Assembly (NCBI GenBank): GCA_020186115.1
Contig: WSYJ01000133.1
Coordinates: 1 to 64,000 of the forward strand
Length of the DNA: 64,000 nucleotides
Reading direction: 5' to 3'
Origin: Histomonas meleagridis
Taxonomy: Eukaryota; Parabasalia; Tritrichomonadida; Dientamoebidae
Made by a program: the position numbers and the translations under genes. Below are positions 20,090-31,660 of this stretch, in pieces (within the stretch, counting starts at the first letter, position 1; each line of letters begins with the position of its first letter). Under the pieces are notes generated by a model. That model was not told the origin of the DNA. It made no database searches and was given only the letters and a program-made list of their open reading frames with translations.

Positions 20090-22428
20090 ATGGAAACAAA
20101 TCTATTTGATTTATCAATTGAGAAATTATATGAAATGGTACCTTCGGATCAAAAAGTACCATTTCATTTTTTTCAAAAATTAGAAAAAGAAATTATTGTT
20201 TATGCAATTCAACAAAATTTCCCAATTCCAAAATTATTTATTCAAAATGTAGATATATTATTACCAATCAAACAATCAGGTATTAATTTTTTCAATCAAG
20301 TCGAACTTCCAAAATTCACTCAGAAGATATGTTTGAAATCATTGAATATTTGAAAAAGATCGCATTGGAGAATGGATTTAAATTATGCCGATGGGACGGT
20401 AAAAATGACATCAGATGCACACTCTATTGTGAAAAAGGAGGTAGAATTCGTAATTTCAAAAAGACTAAAAAAACAAAATGTCCATTCATCATAAAAATTA
20501 CAAAAACAGGTTCAAATGAATTTTATATATCTAAAAAATCTATATTAATTAATAATCACAACGATTATGAACCCACTAGATATTTAAGCGTATTACAAGA
20601 AGGCACCAAGGATGTGATTATTAAAAGATTGGGTACAATTCTTACGCCCACACAAATACAAGATATTATTCCAATTTTTGCACCTGAATTAAATCTTACA
20701 ACATTTGATATAGCACAAATTATTTATAAAAAAGAGCTCAAAAACTTTTTACCTGAAACTCTTATGCTTCAAGATTTTGTAGAAAAAAATGGTGGGAAAG
20801 TATTCTCATTTGATATTGGATTTTCTGAAAAAGTAAGAAGAATTGCTATTTTGACAATTATGGACTACGAATTACATAATCTTGATTGTTTCTCAGACAT
20901 AATCCAAATTGATGGAACTCAACTCCCAACACATCAATTGCGTTGGGAAATGACGCCAATAACACTATTAGATAACGACTGTAGAATAAGATCTGGTGGT
21001 GTTTTATTTTCAGCCATGATGGATAAAACAATAATTAATTGGCTAATTCATAATTTATATACATTGAAAGAATTTCATTGTAAAACTATAATAACGGATG
21101 AAGACAGAGCTTATATACCTGCATTTAAAAAGTTAAACGCCGAAGGAATCAATTTTAATCACCTTTTATGTGCAAAACATAAAGAAAACAATTTTAACAA
21201 AAAATTAAATGAGTTTGGTTTGAGTAAAGATCAAAAAAAAGCTGCATCATTAATGTTTCATCAAATATGCTATGATAATAACCCAGAAGTAGTTGATGAA
21301 TTAATCGAAAAATTACAAACAATACATCCTAAAATTAAAAAATACATGGAAGAAAATGTAATTCCTTTGATAACGAAATTTGCTAAATCAAAAATCAATG
21401 TTTTCACGAAAGGAATAAATACCACTAGTAATGCAGAATCAAGAAATAGAATGATTAAATGCAGGTTAAATAAATCGACAAATAATTTGCTTGCAATAAG
21501 ACAAGCAATTAATATATGCGATATGAATGCATATCATTCCAACCGCCAAAAAGATTATAGAAGAAGAAAAATGGAATCACCATTTCTATATGAATTATGC
21601 CCAAAAATACAAATAAAACTAATGAAAAATTTGGAGAGGGCAAAAAATTATAAAATAACTCAAATGGTGGAAAACAATTATATTTGTTGTCTTCCAGAAT
21701 ATGAGGAAGATTCAATAATGGTCACTCCTGAAAAATGTATTTGCAATGAACACATGGTTTCAGGAATTCCATGTGTTCACTTAATTTCCTTATATATTTA
21801 TCTTGATAAAATCAATGAAGTTGGTCGTTTTATAAATCCATTTTGGATTAAAGAGCAAAATCACCAATTAAATGGTGAAATAGAAGATATAATGGTAAAA
21901 TTTGACGATGGTGAAAAAGAAGAATTAATATACTTTGAAGAAGAAGATAACGAAGAAGAAGATATAAGTGAATTAAAAGAAGAAAACCAAAAGGCTAGAT
22001 ATCTTGAATTACTTCATAGAGGAAAAGAGATCGCTTCTCTTGCAAGTCGTTCGAATGATGCATATCGTGAAACATTGAAACAATTAAATTATATATATGA
22101 AAACATGCTTAGAATTCAGGGAGGAAATAAGATTGAAGATATTGATGGACTAATATTTGAAGATGCACCTGGAATTCCAAGATGCAGAATACGAACAACA
22201 AAAATGCATCAACAAAATGTTAATCATCCAAAGATTTGTGAAATTTGTTCATTGCAACATGGAACAAAAGATTGCATTGGCTATAGTGAGTGGGTAAAAT
22301 TACAACAAAAAATAAGCATGGAAGAAGGAAGGAGATGTAGTGTATGCAAAGAAATAGGTCATTATAAGAACAATTGTCCATTTAGAAATAAAATTAGAAA
22401 TATATATTTCGAAAACGAAAATGCATAA
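20090..22428 (+). CDS. MULE-type transposase with zinc-finger, SWIM and zinc-knuckle domains
   Basis: The main frame (20329-22428, 699 aa) begins with a WRKY/FAR1-like finger (CRWDGKNDIRCTLYC, about residues 20-34). The catalytic region has Asp195 in IIQIDGT and Asp257/259 in TDEDRA. A SWIM finger, CICNEHMVSGIPCVH, follows at about 467-481. Near the end are two Cys/His clusters: CEICSLQHGTKDC, and a canonical CCHC knuckle, CSVCKEIGHYKNNC. This is the domain order of Mutator-like transposases. An 87-codon frame at 20090-20353 directly upstream overlaps in a different frame and may be the true N-terminus, separated by one shift near 20325. It probably moves a MULE, though terminal repeats were not found. 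Confidence 0.8.
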
Positions 22429-23774
22429 ACATTACCAAATTCAAGTATTGTTATAAGATAATTATCAAGTTTTGCTGTTCATGTAACTTTGCTTATTGCG
22501 ATGAGATTAATGTCAAGAGTTTGCTAATTAGCACTTTTGTATATTGCTTTGAAATTAATTTTTGTTGATTTATAATTGGTCCTACCTCAGTTAATGCCAA
22601 TATAATACACCACAAATTCATAAAATAGTTTTTTACGATACAAAATACAATTCTTTGCTTTTTTCATTCAAAAAGTCATTAATTGATCGTTTAAGTTACG
22701 ATATAAGCACAATATATTTACAACTTCACATTATAAAAAATGATCATTTAAAGAAAAATCTTCAACAAAATGTCATGGCTTGCATGCAAATTTATTTATT
22801 TTCATATCATTTGATCTCTTATGTTTATATAATTATCTAAATAAAATAAAAAATAAAAACGAAAAAATTACAAAAAATTGCATGTTGATAAATCGAACTT
22901 GATGCATACCTACTTTTTAAATGTATATATGCAGTTACACCATTAACATATCTAATGAAATTGTCGGATAATCATAATCAATTCCTTTATTTATTATCAA
23001 AACTGAACTGGAAACGTAGGAAATTTCTCATATTCCTCGTCAATAATGAACAATATATTCATATTATGATTGATGATATTGCTTTATTGAGCGAGAAAAT
23101 CGCAAATTATTCGCAAAAAATCCAAAAAACGATCAAAATTCATACAATATTTTATTTCATAAATTGGCAGATTTTCACCTTAGAACAGACATTTTCACTC
23201 AGAACAGACGGTAGTGTAAGTTTTTGTGATGGTATTCAAAAATAGGTGAAAAAAATGCCAATGAAAAAAATTGAGAAAAAAAATAAGCATTCAATATTGT
23301 CGTATAATTACGACGAACCATTCATTGTAACGAGTATATTTTCATAAATATAATATCTTATTTAATTTATTAGATACCAGTAATTTATCAGAATCCGTTG
23401 TTAGTAAAAATAATGCATTTTTGCCATAATCACTCTGATTTTTCAATTTTTTATTCATCGTAATTTCTGATCAAAAATAATTATACTTTTCTGATAATGG
23501 GTTATATTCTATTTTTAAATATAATAATATATGTGGTTATAACCATAATTGTTTGTTCGATATATATTTATACTTATTCAGTTATATGATTCCACAATAT
23601 AGATTATAATGTTATTAGATTTTATATATCGTATTGTATCATGTCTTTTTACTTATATAAATAACATAACAATAATGAATGAATCTATTAAGTTCTATGT
23701 TATATTATATAAATATTTATGAATATGAAAGATACACTTCAAAATATCATTTAAAACATTCCATTAGTATAATT
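22429..23774. other. Gene-free AT-rich stretch
   Basis: No supported gene. A 96-codon ORF at 22955-23245 has no recognisable features and is treated as chance. The stretch is probably the 3' flank of the MULE and degraded DNA. Confidence 0.5.
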
Positions 23775-24298
23775 CTAATTGTTCTATTCCACATAATGTA
23801 TTTAGTGGATGGAAATTTGTTATTTCAGTTAACTTAAGTAATTCAGTCAAAACAATTTCTGCATCAGCTTTTTCTAATTGTTCATCATTAGAAACAATTA
23901 ATTTTGGAGTAAATATTGAAGGAATTGCGTAAAATTAGATCACATTACTATTCCAAATTTAGTTAAAACAATTCAATATTGTACATTTTCCGATTGTCTA
24001 TCATTAGAAACAATTAATTTTGGAGAAAATATTGAAAAAATTGGAAGTTCAGCTTTTTCGAATTGCATAAAATTAAATAATTATTATTATATCAATTCCA
24101 AATTCAGTCAATGTAATTGATAGTTTAGTGTTTTATAATTGTTCATCATTAGAAACAATTAATTTAAGTTCTAATTCAGATGAAATTACAGATTATGCAT
24201 TTTATAATCGCACAAAAATAAATAACATTACAATTCCTCAAGTATTTATTTTTGGGAATTATGTATTATCTAATTGTATAGAATTAATTTATTTATAG
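23775..24298 (+). pseudogene. BspA-like leucine-rich repeat fragment
   Basis: Translation in shifting frames gives typical BspA/LRR_5 units: SVKTISASAFSNCSSLETIN, then INFGENIEKIGSSAFSNC, then FYNCSSLETINLSS. In-frame stops, for example soon after 23928, and frame changes break it, and no signal peptide or start is present. It is a relic of the surface-protein family seen intact at 57.6-59.9 kb. Confidence 0.75.
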
Positions 24299-24949
24299 AT
24301 CAATTTCATATTTTTATACACCCTGATAATAGAGTTTACATTATTTATATATAATTATTGGAAAATTTATTTATTTTTTGGGAGTACAATACACCTCACG
24401 AATAACATTTTTTTGTATGAATAACGATTATTTTCTGCTCATTTCATTAACGAAATTAAAATATAAATATCTTGGTCAATACGTGTAATAAATAAGATTA
24501 CCACAAGAGAAGATGAATGAAAAAATAAATGTCTTTTAATTCAAGTGTATTTCTATATGAATATTTGGATATGAGGTTTTGACATTTTTATTCTCACCGA
24601 AATTTTAATGTCAACTACGATACGATTTACAACAAAATTTTTACAGAAATTCTATCACAATAATTGAATAGCATAGAAAAAGTTGACTGTGACGACCCAA
24701 ACTAAGAAAAAGTTATACACCGATCATGTTTGCCGGTTATTCGAACGATATATATATCGGTGATTCAAATAATCTATCGTATTTTTTTTTGAAAAATTTT
24801 TATAATTTTTTATGTGTTCAATTAATTTTATTAAAATTTATAATATAATCACTACTCTTTGCCTTCATATTATTTTTAATGATGAAATGCTTATAAAAGC
24901 AATAGATAAAATTCATTTTTTGCATATTTTGATCGTTTTTCTATTCAAA
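24299..24949. other. Gene-free stretch
   Basis: AT-rich, with no ORF of note and no recognisable repeat apart from short A/T runs. Confidence 0.5.
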
Positions 24950-25200
24950 AAGTGACTGGGGACGCGTACCCGGGACGTATGGAAAATCCCATGGGAAAAG
25001 GAAATAAAAATATTTATAATAATGAAATAAACGGTTTTATCGATATTTGTTATCGTTATGCTCCGATTTTATCATCGCAGAAGGAGCCTTCCATGTGCGA
25101 AAATAATAGAGGGGTTGCGGCAGAAGGCCTTCGGCATTTTCTGCCGAACCCCTCTAAATTGCACATAAAGCACTCACCATCCTGGAATAAATTCCAATGA
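24950..25200 (+). repeat. Dispersed element with a strong GC-rich stem-loop
   Basis: Around an AT-rich background lies a long hairpin. GAGGGGTTGCGGCAGAA (25109-25125) pairs with TTCTGCCGAACCCCTC (25139-25154), and an outer stem, ATGTGC (25093-25098), pairs with GCACAT (25161-25166). The flanks, including CTCCGAT..., CCATGTGCGAAAATAATAGA and CACCATCCTGGAATAAA, recur in reverse at 57240-57372. It may be a structured RNA, a MITE or a SINE-like repeat. An 82-codon ORF over it is not believed. Confidence 0.6.
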
Positions 25201-25654
25201 TTTTGCACAGCCCAAAAAAACTCTTTTCCCGACAAGTGCCATTATTCATTCAATATTTTCTATGAGGTCTCGCAACCCGAGGTAAAATGAATTCAATGAA
25301 AATCGAAAAACACAACACTTTTATAATAAACTATACAAATTCATCAAAACTCAAAATGTATATTTCAAATCCTTCTTTTTGGTGAAATTACAAAAGGAAT
25401 CTTTGATTGCCCTTGAATATAAAATTAACTATTAGTGTTCTAACTATATTCAAGAAAATAAAATATAAATATATCGTATAAAAAAAGAAAAAATCATTTC
25501 CAGAAAGAATGTTGATGTTTTTAATCTTTCAATATTTTTTATTACTCAAATACTTTTTGTGGAACTTGTATTGTTTCCACGCATGGCATTGCCCCGTATA
25601 CGTAGGATACTCTTATAAACATAGCTAAAGGTCTATATTGTAATCCCTTAAAAT
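25201..25654. other. Gene-free stretch
   Basis: No gene seen. Short ORFs here lack family features. Confidence 0.4.
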
Positions 25655-26067
25655 AACTTTTGAAGAATTCACAAATGCGCTTTTTCTCATTCTTGAAATA
25701 TAATATCATCACATTATCAACTTTAGTTATGCAAGGAATCATAAAAAAACTTTTTGCCATTTTGGAGAAAAATTACATTTTTTCAAAACTCTTTGACGTT
25801 GCAAAAACATATTGGAATTTATACTATAACATAAATCTCATGATATGCATAAGTTAAATATAAAATTTCATCAAAAAATATGGAAATTTTTGAATCATCA
25901 CGTATTTCTAAAAAAAAAAATTTATCTTATATTTTTCAATGCTATCCAAATGTTTGACTGATGTACATATATTGCTTTGAGTATCTTAGAATTAAAATGA
26001 TTTTATATTGAGAAAAAATCAACTTTTTTAAAATTTACCTGAAAACACCGAAATTTTATTCATTTAT
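25655..26067 (+). repeat. About 400-bp dispersed repeat, copy A
   Basis: Nearly the same sequence as the reverse strand of 43017-43440; landmarks are TTTTGGAGAAAAATTACATT, CATGATATGCATAAGTTAAA and AACACCGAAATTTTATTCAT. It ends within 10 bp of the truncated BspA tail, so an insertion or recombination at this edge probably removed the front of that gene. Confidence 0.75.
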
Positions 26068-26076
26068 ATTTTCATT

Positions 26077-26812
26077 TGAAGGATGTAATCCAATACATAC
26101 ACAAACATTTACACCAACTGAAACAAATATTTTTACACAATCAAGTTCATTTTCACATTCAAATACATTTACTATGTCAGGTTTACATTCAAATACATTT
26201 ACTATGTCAGGTTCACATTCAAATACATTTCCTATGTCAAATTCAAATACATATCCAAATACATTTACCAATTCAGGTTCATTTTCAATATCAAGTACAG
26301 GTTCACATTCAAATACACTTACTGAATTAAATTCATTTTCATCATATTCCACATTTACAGAAACATATTCTTCTGATGTAACTTTAACACATTCATATTC
26401 AGTGACATATATTTTATCAATGACACAAACATTAAGTATTTATAGTTCATTTTTCAATTCATTTATTCTTACGAATATTAATTCAATATCTACATATATT
26501 TCAACATCAGTTATATATTATGATTATACAGTTAGTCTTTATTCTGATTATTTCATGTCTTATTCAGATTTTAATATGGGTAAAAATAGTGAAAATAAAA
26601 ATGATAATAAAACAAACATTTATATTGGTGTTGGAGTTGCAGTAGGAGTCGTTGTTTTTGCTGCATTAATTATTACATTTTTAATTTACATTCGAAAGAA
26701 AAGAAATCAAATTAATGAAGGATCATTTAATGATAATGATAAAATGATTATTATTAAAGATGATAATAGCAATGATGATAACAAAGAACAAAATTTTGGT
26801 GTTCGTGCATAA
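26077..26812 (+). pseudogene. BspA-like protein, C-terminal fragment
   Basis: The frame is open from an EGCNPIHTQTFTPTETN segment, which in the 57.6 kb gene follows the leucine-rich repeats. Ser/Thr-rich repeats (SHSNTFTMSG type) follow, then a long Ser/Thr/Tyr region, a transmembrane helix (IYIGVGVAVGVVVFAALIIT) and a basic then acidic cytoplasmic tail ending NFGVRA. The leucine-rich domain and signal peptide are missing, cut at the border with the 400-bp repeat. The 3' end and flank match 46007-46790 closely, so the two are recent duplicates. Confidence 0.8.
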
Positions 26813-27279
26813 AAATACCCTTTTCATTGAATAAAACAACAAAATTATTCGGAATGTTTTTCATTATAATTTTTTTTGATAATTTATTGAAAGTTTTAAA
26901 TAAAATTTTATTTTTGATTTGAAGTTTGACAAATTCGGTATGCTATATCAAGGAAACTTATTTGATTTTATTTATTAATAATTCTTTTATGTAAATCTTG
27001 GAGCACCACAGCAAACCGATAGAGCTTTTTGAGTCTGCGACTCTCAAAATCATTTGAGAATTTGGAAATCATTTATCCATTTAATACAACCTACTTATTC
27101 ATTTGATGTTTATCTTAACATTCAATACAGTTAATTTCTTTAAATGATTTCAATTTATTAATTAAGTGCAATATTTTGTTCACTAACACTCACTTACTCA
27201 TTTGTTACAGCCTTTAGTTGTTTGATGTTTGTCTCTTCATTTAATACAACTCATTTCTTTAAATTATCCGAAATTTTAT
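26813..27279. other. Intergenic stretch with diverged repeats
   Basis: The first 180 bp match the flank after 46613. Further on, two imperfect copies of a roughly 140-bp unit (TTTGATGTTT...AATACA...ATTTCTTTAAAT) occur at about 27100 and 27220. A small inverted repeat, GAGTCTGCGACTC, lies near 27032. Confidence 0.45.
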
Positions 27280-27790
27280 TGAGATTATAATGGAATGCTC
27301 CACAACCAAATGCGCCTAAAATGATATGGTCAACGTTATTCTAAATACAACATTGAAGAATTGTTTGAATACGTGAATCTCTCTATTAAGTTGATCAATA
27401 TCGATACCTTTTCGAACGCTAAGATAATCAACAGCAGATGTAATAAGTGTTGCAAAAATTGGTTTGTCCAAAAGTGTAAAATCTAATAATTTTTCCTTCA
27501 AATTGTACATTTGGACTGAAAATTAAGTAACTGGATGCTTCGCCTTTGGTATTATGTATGCTGTATTCATAAAATTCATTCTTTTGTATTAAGTAATAAT
27601 TAATTTTATGAAAGTTGTCCTGGTATATAATCTTCTTGTGAACTTACTTTTCTTGTTATGGCTGGTACATTCATTGTAACAGGTGCATTGAATACTATTT
27701 GGAAGATTTCTCTGGTGACTGAATCAGACGAAAACTTTATTGAGTCGATGGTTGCTTGTAACGTTTAGATAACCTATTCAATTTTCGCTT
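27280..27790 (-). pseudogene. PARG-like (TIGR02452) macrodomain protein relic
   Basis: The minus strand reads, in broken frames: a VPAITRKVSSQEDY-type stretch, an ITSAVDYLSVRKGIDIDQLN stretch, and finally VDHIILGAFGCGAF. The last is the hallmark C-terminal motif of microbial-type poly(ADP-ribose) glycohydrolase/TIGR02452 proteins. Frame changes and a stop interrupt it, and the N-terminal part is missing. ADP-ribose processing would have been the role. Confidence 0.6.
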
Positions 27791-27909
27791 TTTTTTTTTT
27801 TTTATCATAGCTAAAGCGACCTGGTATTTTGTTTCACTAAATTTTTACTTGTCCTGGACTTTGCAAAACAAAAATGAACAATTCAGTTTATTCAATAAAA
27901 AATATTTTT

Positions 27910-28732
27910 CTTAAATAAAGAAAATGTTGCTCAAGTAGTTCTTTCAGTGTTTGATATATTTGATAATAATTGTCAGTATTCATTAGTAAAATAATTTATT
28001 CATTATTTGTAGCAGGAATGAATAATTCAAAAGTCTATATGAATATCATTAAAGAAATAAAAAAAAATTGAAGATAACAAACAGATACAAAGTAAAATAC
28101 ATAAAGTTTTCTTGAAAAATGATTTTGAAAATATGTTATCAAGAATCAAATTATTTTCTTGAGAGAATGATTCAAGAAAATTTATGTGAATCGAACATAA
28201 TTGAACAGGTGAGAGAAGAATCATATTTTATACCTTACATGTCCAAAAATTCCAGAAGAGAATGACTATTTGAAACCAAAAATGGGAAACATTAAAGAAC
28301 TTTCAAAGAATGATTGGGAAATTAACAAGAAATTAATCAAAGAAAGTGTTAATCCAAATGAAATTGCAAAAATAATTCGAAATGATGAAATAGAAAAACT
28401 TCAAGAAATATCATCACAACCAAATTTTGATTTTAATCAAACAATTGAACCATCACTTTATGAAAGATGTTCATTTATTAATAAAAAAAATGTTTCATTA
28501 ATTGATTATGCAGCATTTTTTTCTTCTATTAAATGTTTTAAATATTTACGTATGAATAATGCAAATGTAAATAACACATGTAAACATGCAATTGCAGGTG
28601 GAAATGAAGAAATCATTCATCATTTGAGGATGCATATGAAATAGCAATTGAATTCCATCGAAATGATATCTTCAAATACATACATGAAAATAAAATATGT
28701 CATATTAAAAAATTAGAAAAATTAAAAATTTA
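27910..28732 (+). pseudogene. DUF3447/ankyrin head-domain relic
   Basis: Fragments in several frames match the head of the gene at 55.5-57.1 kb: ENVAQVVLSVFDIFD, then VNPNEIAKIIRNDEIEKLQE, FDFNQTIEPSLYERCSF, NVSLIDYAAFFSSIKCFKYL, HAIAGGNEEIIH and SFEDAYEIAIEFHRNDIFKY. Stops occur upstream of 28270, and there is a frame change with a small deletion near 28620. No ankyrin repeats follow the head. Confidence 0.75.
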
Positions 28733-28951
28733 AAAAATGAAAAAATTCCAAAGATCTGGCTAGCAGATGCTCATTTGGGAAAGTATCTAATAACAACCCG
28801 CTCACCTCATGTTTTTGGTCTTTTCTTTTATCAATTATAATTTTTACACGCATATTTTTATAGTTTTTTTAATATTAACACATTAACAAATTTTTTCAAT
28901 CCCAATATTTTTCTATTATACTCATATCTTTTTTATAATTTTATATCTATA

Positions 28952-30229
28952 GGGGGGTCCAAAAGTTCGTGTAATTCAACTTTTTCTCAATAAATAAACA
29001 AGATATAAAAAATCTTTTTATTAATTTGTATAGTACTCCCCTTTGTTATTAATAACCCATTCGAGACGGCGGCACCATTCTTCATATACATCTTCAATTT
29101 CTTGTGTTGAAATTCCATTGAGAATTTCCGAAATTTTTTGAATTAATTCGTTCTCGTTATTGAATGTGTAGCCTTTGATCCGTTCTTTCACAACACCGAA
29201 TAGCCAAAAGTCACAAGGAGCAATATCTTGTGAATAAGCAGGGTGAGACATTCTTCTAATGCCTAATTTTTGGATCTCGTCGGAAGTAACGGTCGCGTTG
29301 TGTGACGGTGCATTGTCGATATGTAATAAACAACCTGAAACTCCCGACATTTTTCTTCTTTGTTTTATATTATTATTTAACTTTTGAAGTATACCTTGTA
29401 TCATATACTGTGCACTAAATTTTATATTATTTGGTAAAGGATCTATTAAGATAATCCCTGCCGTACTTAGGTATACGCTAATCATCGTTTTGTTAACCGT
29501 CATAATTCTTTTGGGAATTTCTGGCCTTTTGCTTCCAATTGGAAGCCATTGACTTGTATTGTTGTTTTCCCGATATATCCATGTTTCATCACCTGTAATT
29601 ATGTTGCACTAGGGGTTTTTATTGTTTCTGAGAATTTCTAACATTTCGTGTGCAGCCTGAACCCTATCGGCTTTTTGATCATCATTGAGTTGATGGGGGA
29701 TCCATCGAAAATTCAACTTCACATAACCCATTTTATCATGTAAAACCCTAAGAATTGTTGTCTTAGGAGCGCCCAACATATTGGCAATAGCTTTTGCTGA
29801 TAAAAATGGATAGTTCATTAAAAGATCCTGCACTTTTGGAACTAATGAGGTATTTTTAGGTCTCCCTGTACGGTGTTCGTCATCAAGTGATTCTGAGCCT
29901 TCTTCAAATCTTTTAAATTATTTTCTTATAGTATTTTCATGAGGACAATCTTCTCCATATGCTCGTATCATTTCTTCATGTGCTTCTCTTGGAGATAATC
30001 CTCTAAGATAACAATAACGATATACCGACCGAAATTCCTGGTTCATAAGTGGACTCAAACGGTCGCTATCGTTTTCAAAATGTGAATATTTCGATTCACA
30101 ATTGATAAAACTCAAATTAATACATAAATAAATTATAGAACACTTTATGAATATTATATATTAAATATAAAATTACAGTAATGTTTACTCATTGAAATAA
30201 AGGGGATTACACGAACTTTTGGACCCCCC
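28952..30229 (-). mobile_element. Mariner transposon with perfect terminal repeats
   Basis: 1,278 bp bounded by 24-bp perfect inverted repeats beginning GGGGGGTCCAAAAGTTCG, flanked on both sides by TA (28950-28951 and 30230-30231), the mariner target duplication. The transposase runs on the minus strand. The size and ends match the Tc1/mariner superfamily; mariners are known in trichomonads. Confidence 0.92.
29021..30046 (-). pseudogene. Mariner transposase, inactivated by two stop codons
   Basis: One continuous frame, apart from TAA at 29918-29920 and TAG at 29609-29611. Helix-turn-helix regions (FRSVYRYCYLRGLSPREAHE, and SAKAIANMLGAPKTTILRVL) precede the catalytic part: TGDETW, HIDNAPSH and APCDFWLFG. 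The last two Asp residues are separated by 34 residues, the DD34D signature of mariner. ATG 30046 is the first in-frame Met; the frame is open to about 30115. The two nonsense codons make this copy non-autonomous as read. Confidence 0.9.
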
Positions 30230-30231
30230 TA

Positions 30232-30423
30232 TATATCTTAATAAGTTTATTTTAAAAATTTCTTATTGTTTGCTTCGCTTTGATCCGCAAACGGCGCGAA
30301 GCGCATTCTTGTTATGATAAGATTCTCAATTAAAATATCTAAAAATCAATCAGAAGAAATTCAAAAATGCATTATATTTGGAATAAATAGCTATATTATA
30401 TTACCATATTATAAAGAAACCTT
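30232..30423. other. Gap with an isolated GC-rich hairpin
   Basis: GCTTCGC...GCGAAGC (about 30272-30307) forms a hairpin like those near the Maverick ends. Otherwise AT-rich with no gene. Confidence 0.4.
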
Positions 30424-31345
30424 TTGAAAATGTTGAATCGAGGATACTCAAAATTTTATTATTTATCTTTCCCAAAAAGTGGTTTCAACTTGTTATTGAT
30501 GAAACTCTCGAAATCATTAGAATCAATTGTCTTTAATTTAAACGAAAATAATTTAGAAACATCAGTTCAAGAAACAATTAATTTATTTGTTGATGTACTA
30601 CCATATACATTTAACTATCTTGTTACCATACTTATATTTCAGCATTTGTTTCTCAAGCTAATGATGAAAATACATATATTAAATATTTATTGATTTTAAA
30701 TGCAAAAGAAGAAGAAAAAGAAAAAAAAAACCAAAGTAAAACTGAAGTTAATATTGTTCAAATATTTTGTAAATATTTACTGAAAATAAAAAAGCAAGAA
30801 TCATATTTCCTTCTTGAAAAGATGATCGAAGAAGAAATAGGTGAACCATCTTCAGTAAAGAATGTGAACACATTATATTTTTCTCAATATAAAACAAAAG
30901 AAGAAATAAACAAATTAATGAACAAATGGGCAGAACCTCATAAATTATCAAAAGATGCTTGGAAATTTCATATGCAATATGTAAAAGAAGGAGTTAATCC
31001 ATTAGAGGTTGCGAAATGATGATTTAGAAAAGCTTCAAGAAATATCATCACATAATGAATTTGACTTTAATCAAATAATTGAACCATCACTTTCTGAAAG
31101 ATGTTCATTTGTTAATACTAAAAAATGTTTCATTAATTGATTATTGTGCATTTTTTAGTTTGATTAAATGTTTTAAATATTTATTATCAAATAATTCTAA
31201 TATTAAAAAATACATCTAAATATGCAATTGCAGGTGGAAACTTAGAAATTATTTATTTATGAGAACAAAACAATTCATCATTTAAAGAAGCATCTGAAAC
31301 AACGATCGAATTTCATCGAAATGAAATTTTTCGTTCTCTTTATGA
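30424..31345 (+). pseudogene. DUF3447/ankyrin head-domain relic
   Basis: Successive frames resemble the 56 kb gene: ETSVQETINLFVDVLPYTFN, IVQIFCKYLLKIKKQESYFL, KLSKDAWKFHMQYVKEGVNP, then (new frame from about 31017) LEKLQEISSHNEFDFNQIIE, and (new frame from about 31125) a cysteine/phenylalanine-rich block and YAIAGGNLEII. Several frame changes and stops are present. It ends before any ankyrin repeat. Confidence 0.75.
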
Positions 31346-31660
31346 AAATAAAATTAACATTTTTTTCCATACGTGCTTGCCACATTTTTAGAATTTCAGG
31401 TGGCAATGAAAGAGTTTAAGTATTTTTATTTGAATGGGCATTACTGATTAATAAGTAAATTTGATTATTTAATGTGAAATAAAGTTAATTAAAATCTTAG
31501 ATAATTAAAATATCTTCATTATTTTTTATTATTATATGTTCAAAATCATTTTTTCTAAATTTAATTGTAATATAAGGAGTTATCAAAAGCGTTTTCGAAT
31601 TTAATAATATATTGAAACGTTGAAGGTGTACACGTTTATTTACAAGTGGCCGTTTACGAA
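31346..31660. other. Intergenic stretch
   Basis: AT-rich and without a gene; it contains the 3' flank of PRP38. Confidence 0.4.

Noticed and set aside
22955-23245. 96-codon ORF after the MULE
   Set aside because: No start context, domain or homologous copy in the window.
24952-25200. 82-codon ORF over the stem-loop element
   Set aside because: The same bases form a strong hairpin and the ORF is not kept in the second copy.
25542-25857. Short ORFs on both strands at 25.5-25.9 kb
   Set aside because: They lie across the non-coding dispersed repeat and are not kept in copy B.
27000-27060. tRNA-like small inverted repeat near 27032
   Set aside because: No cloverleaf, T-loop GTTC or acceptor pairing could be drawn.
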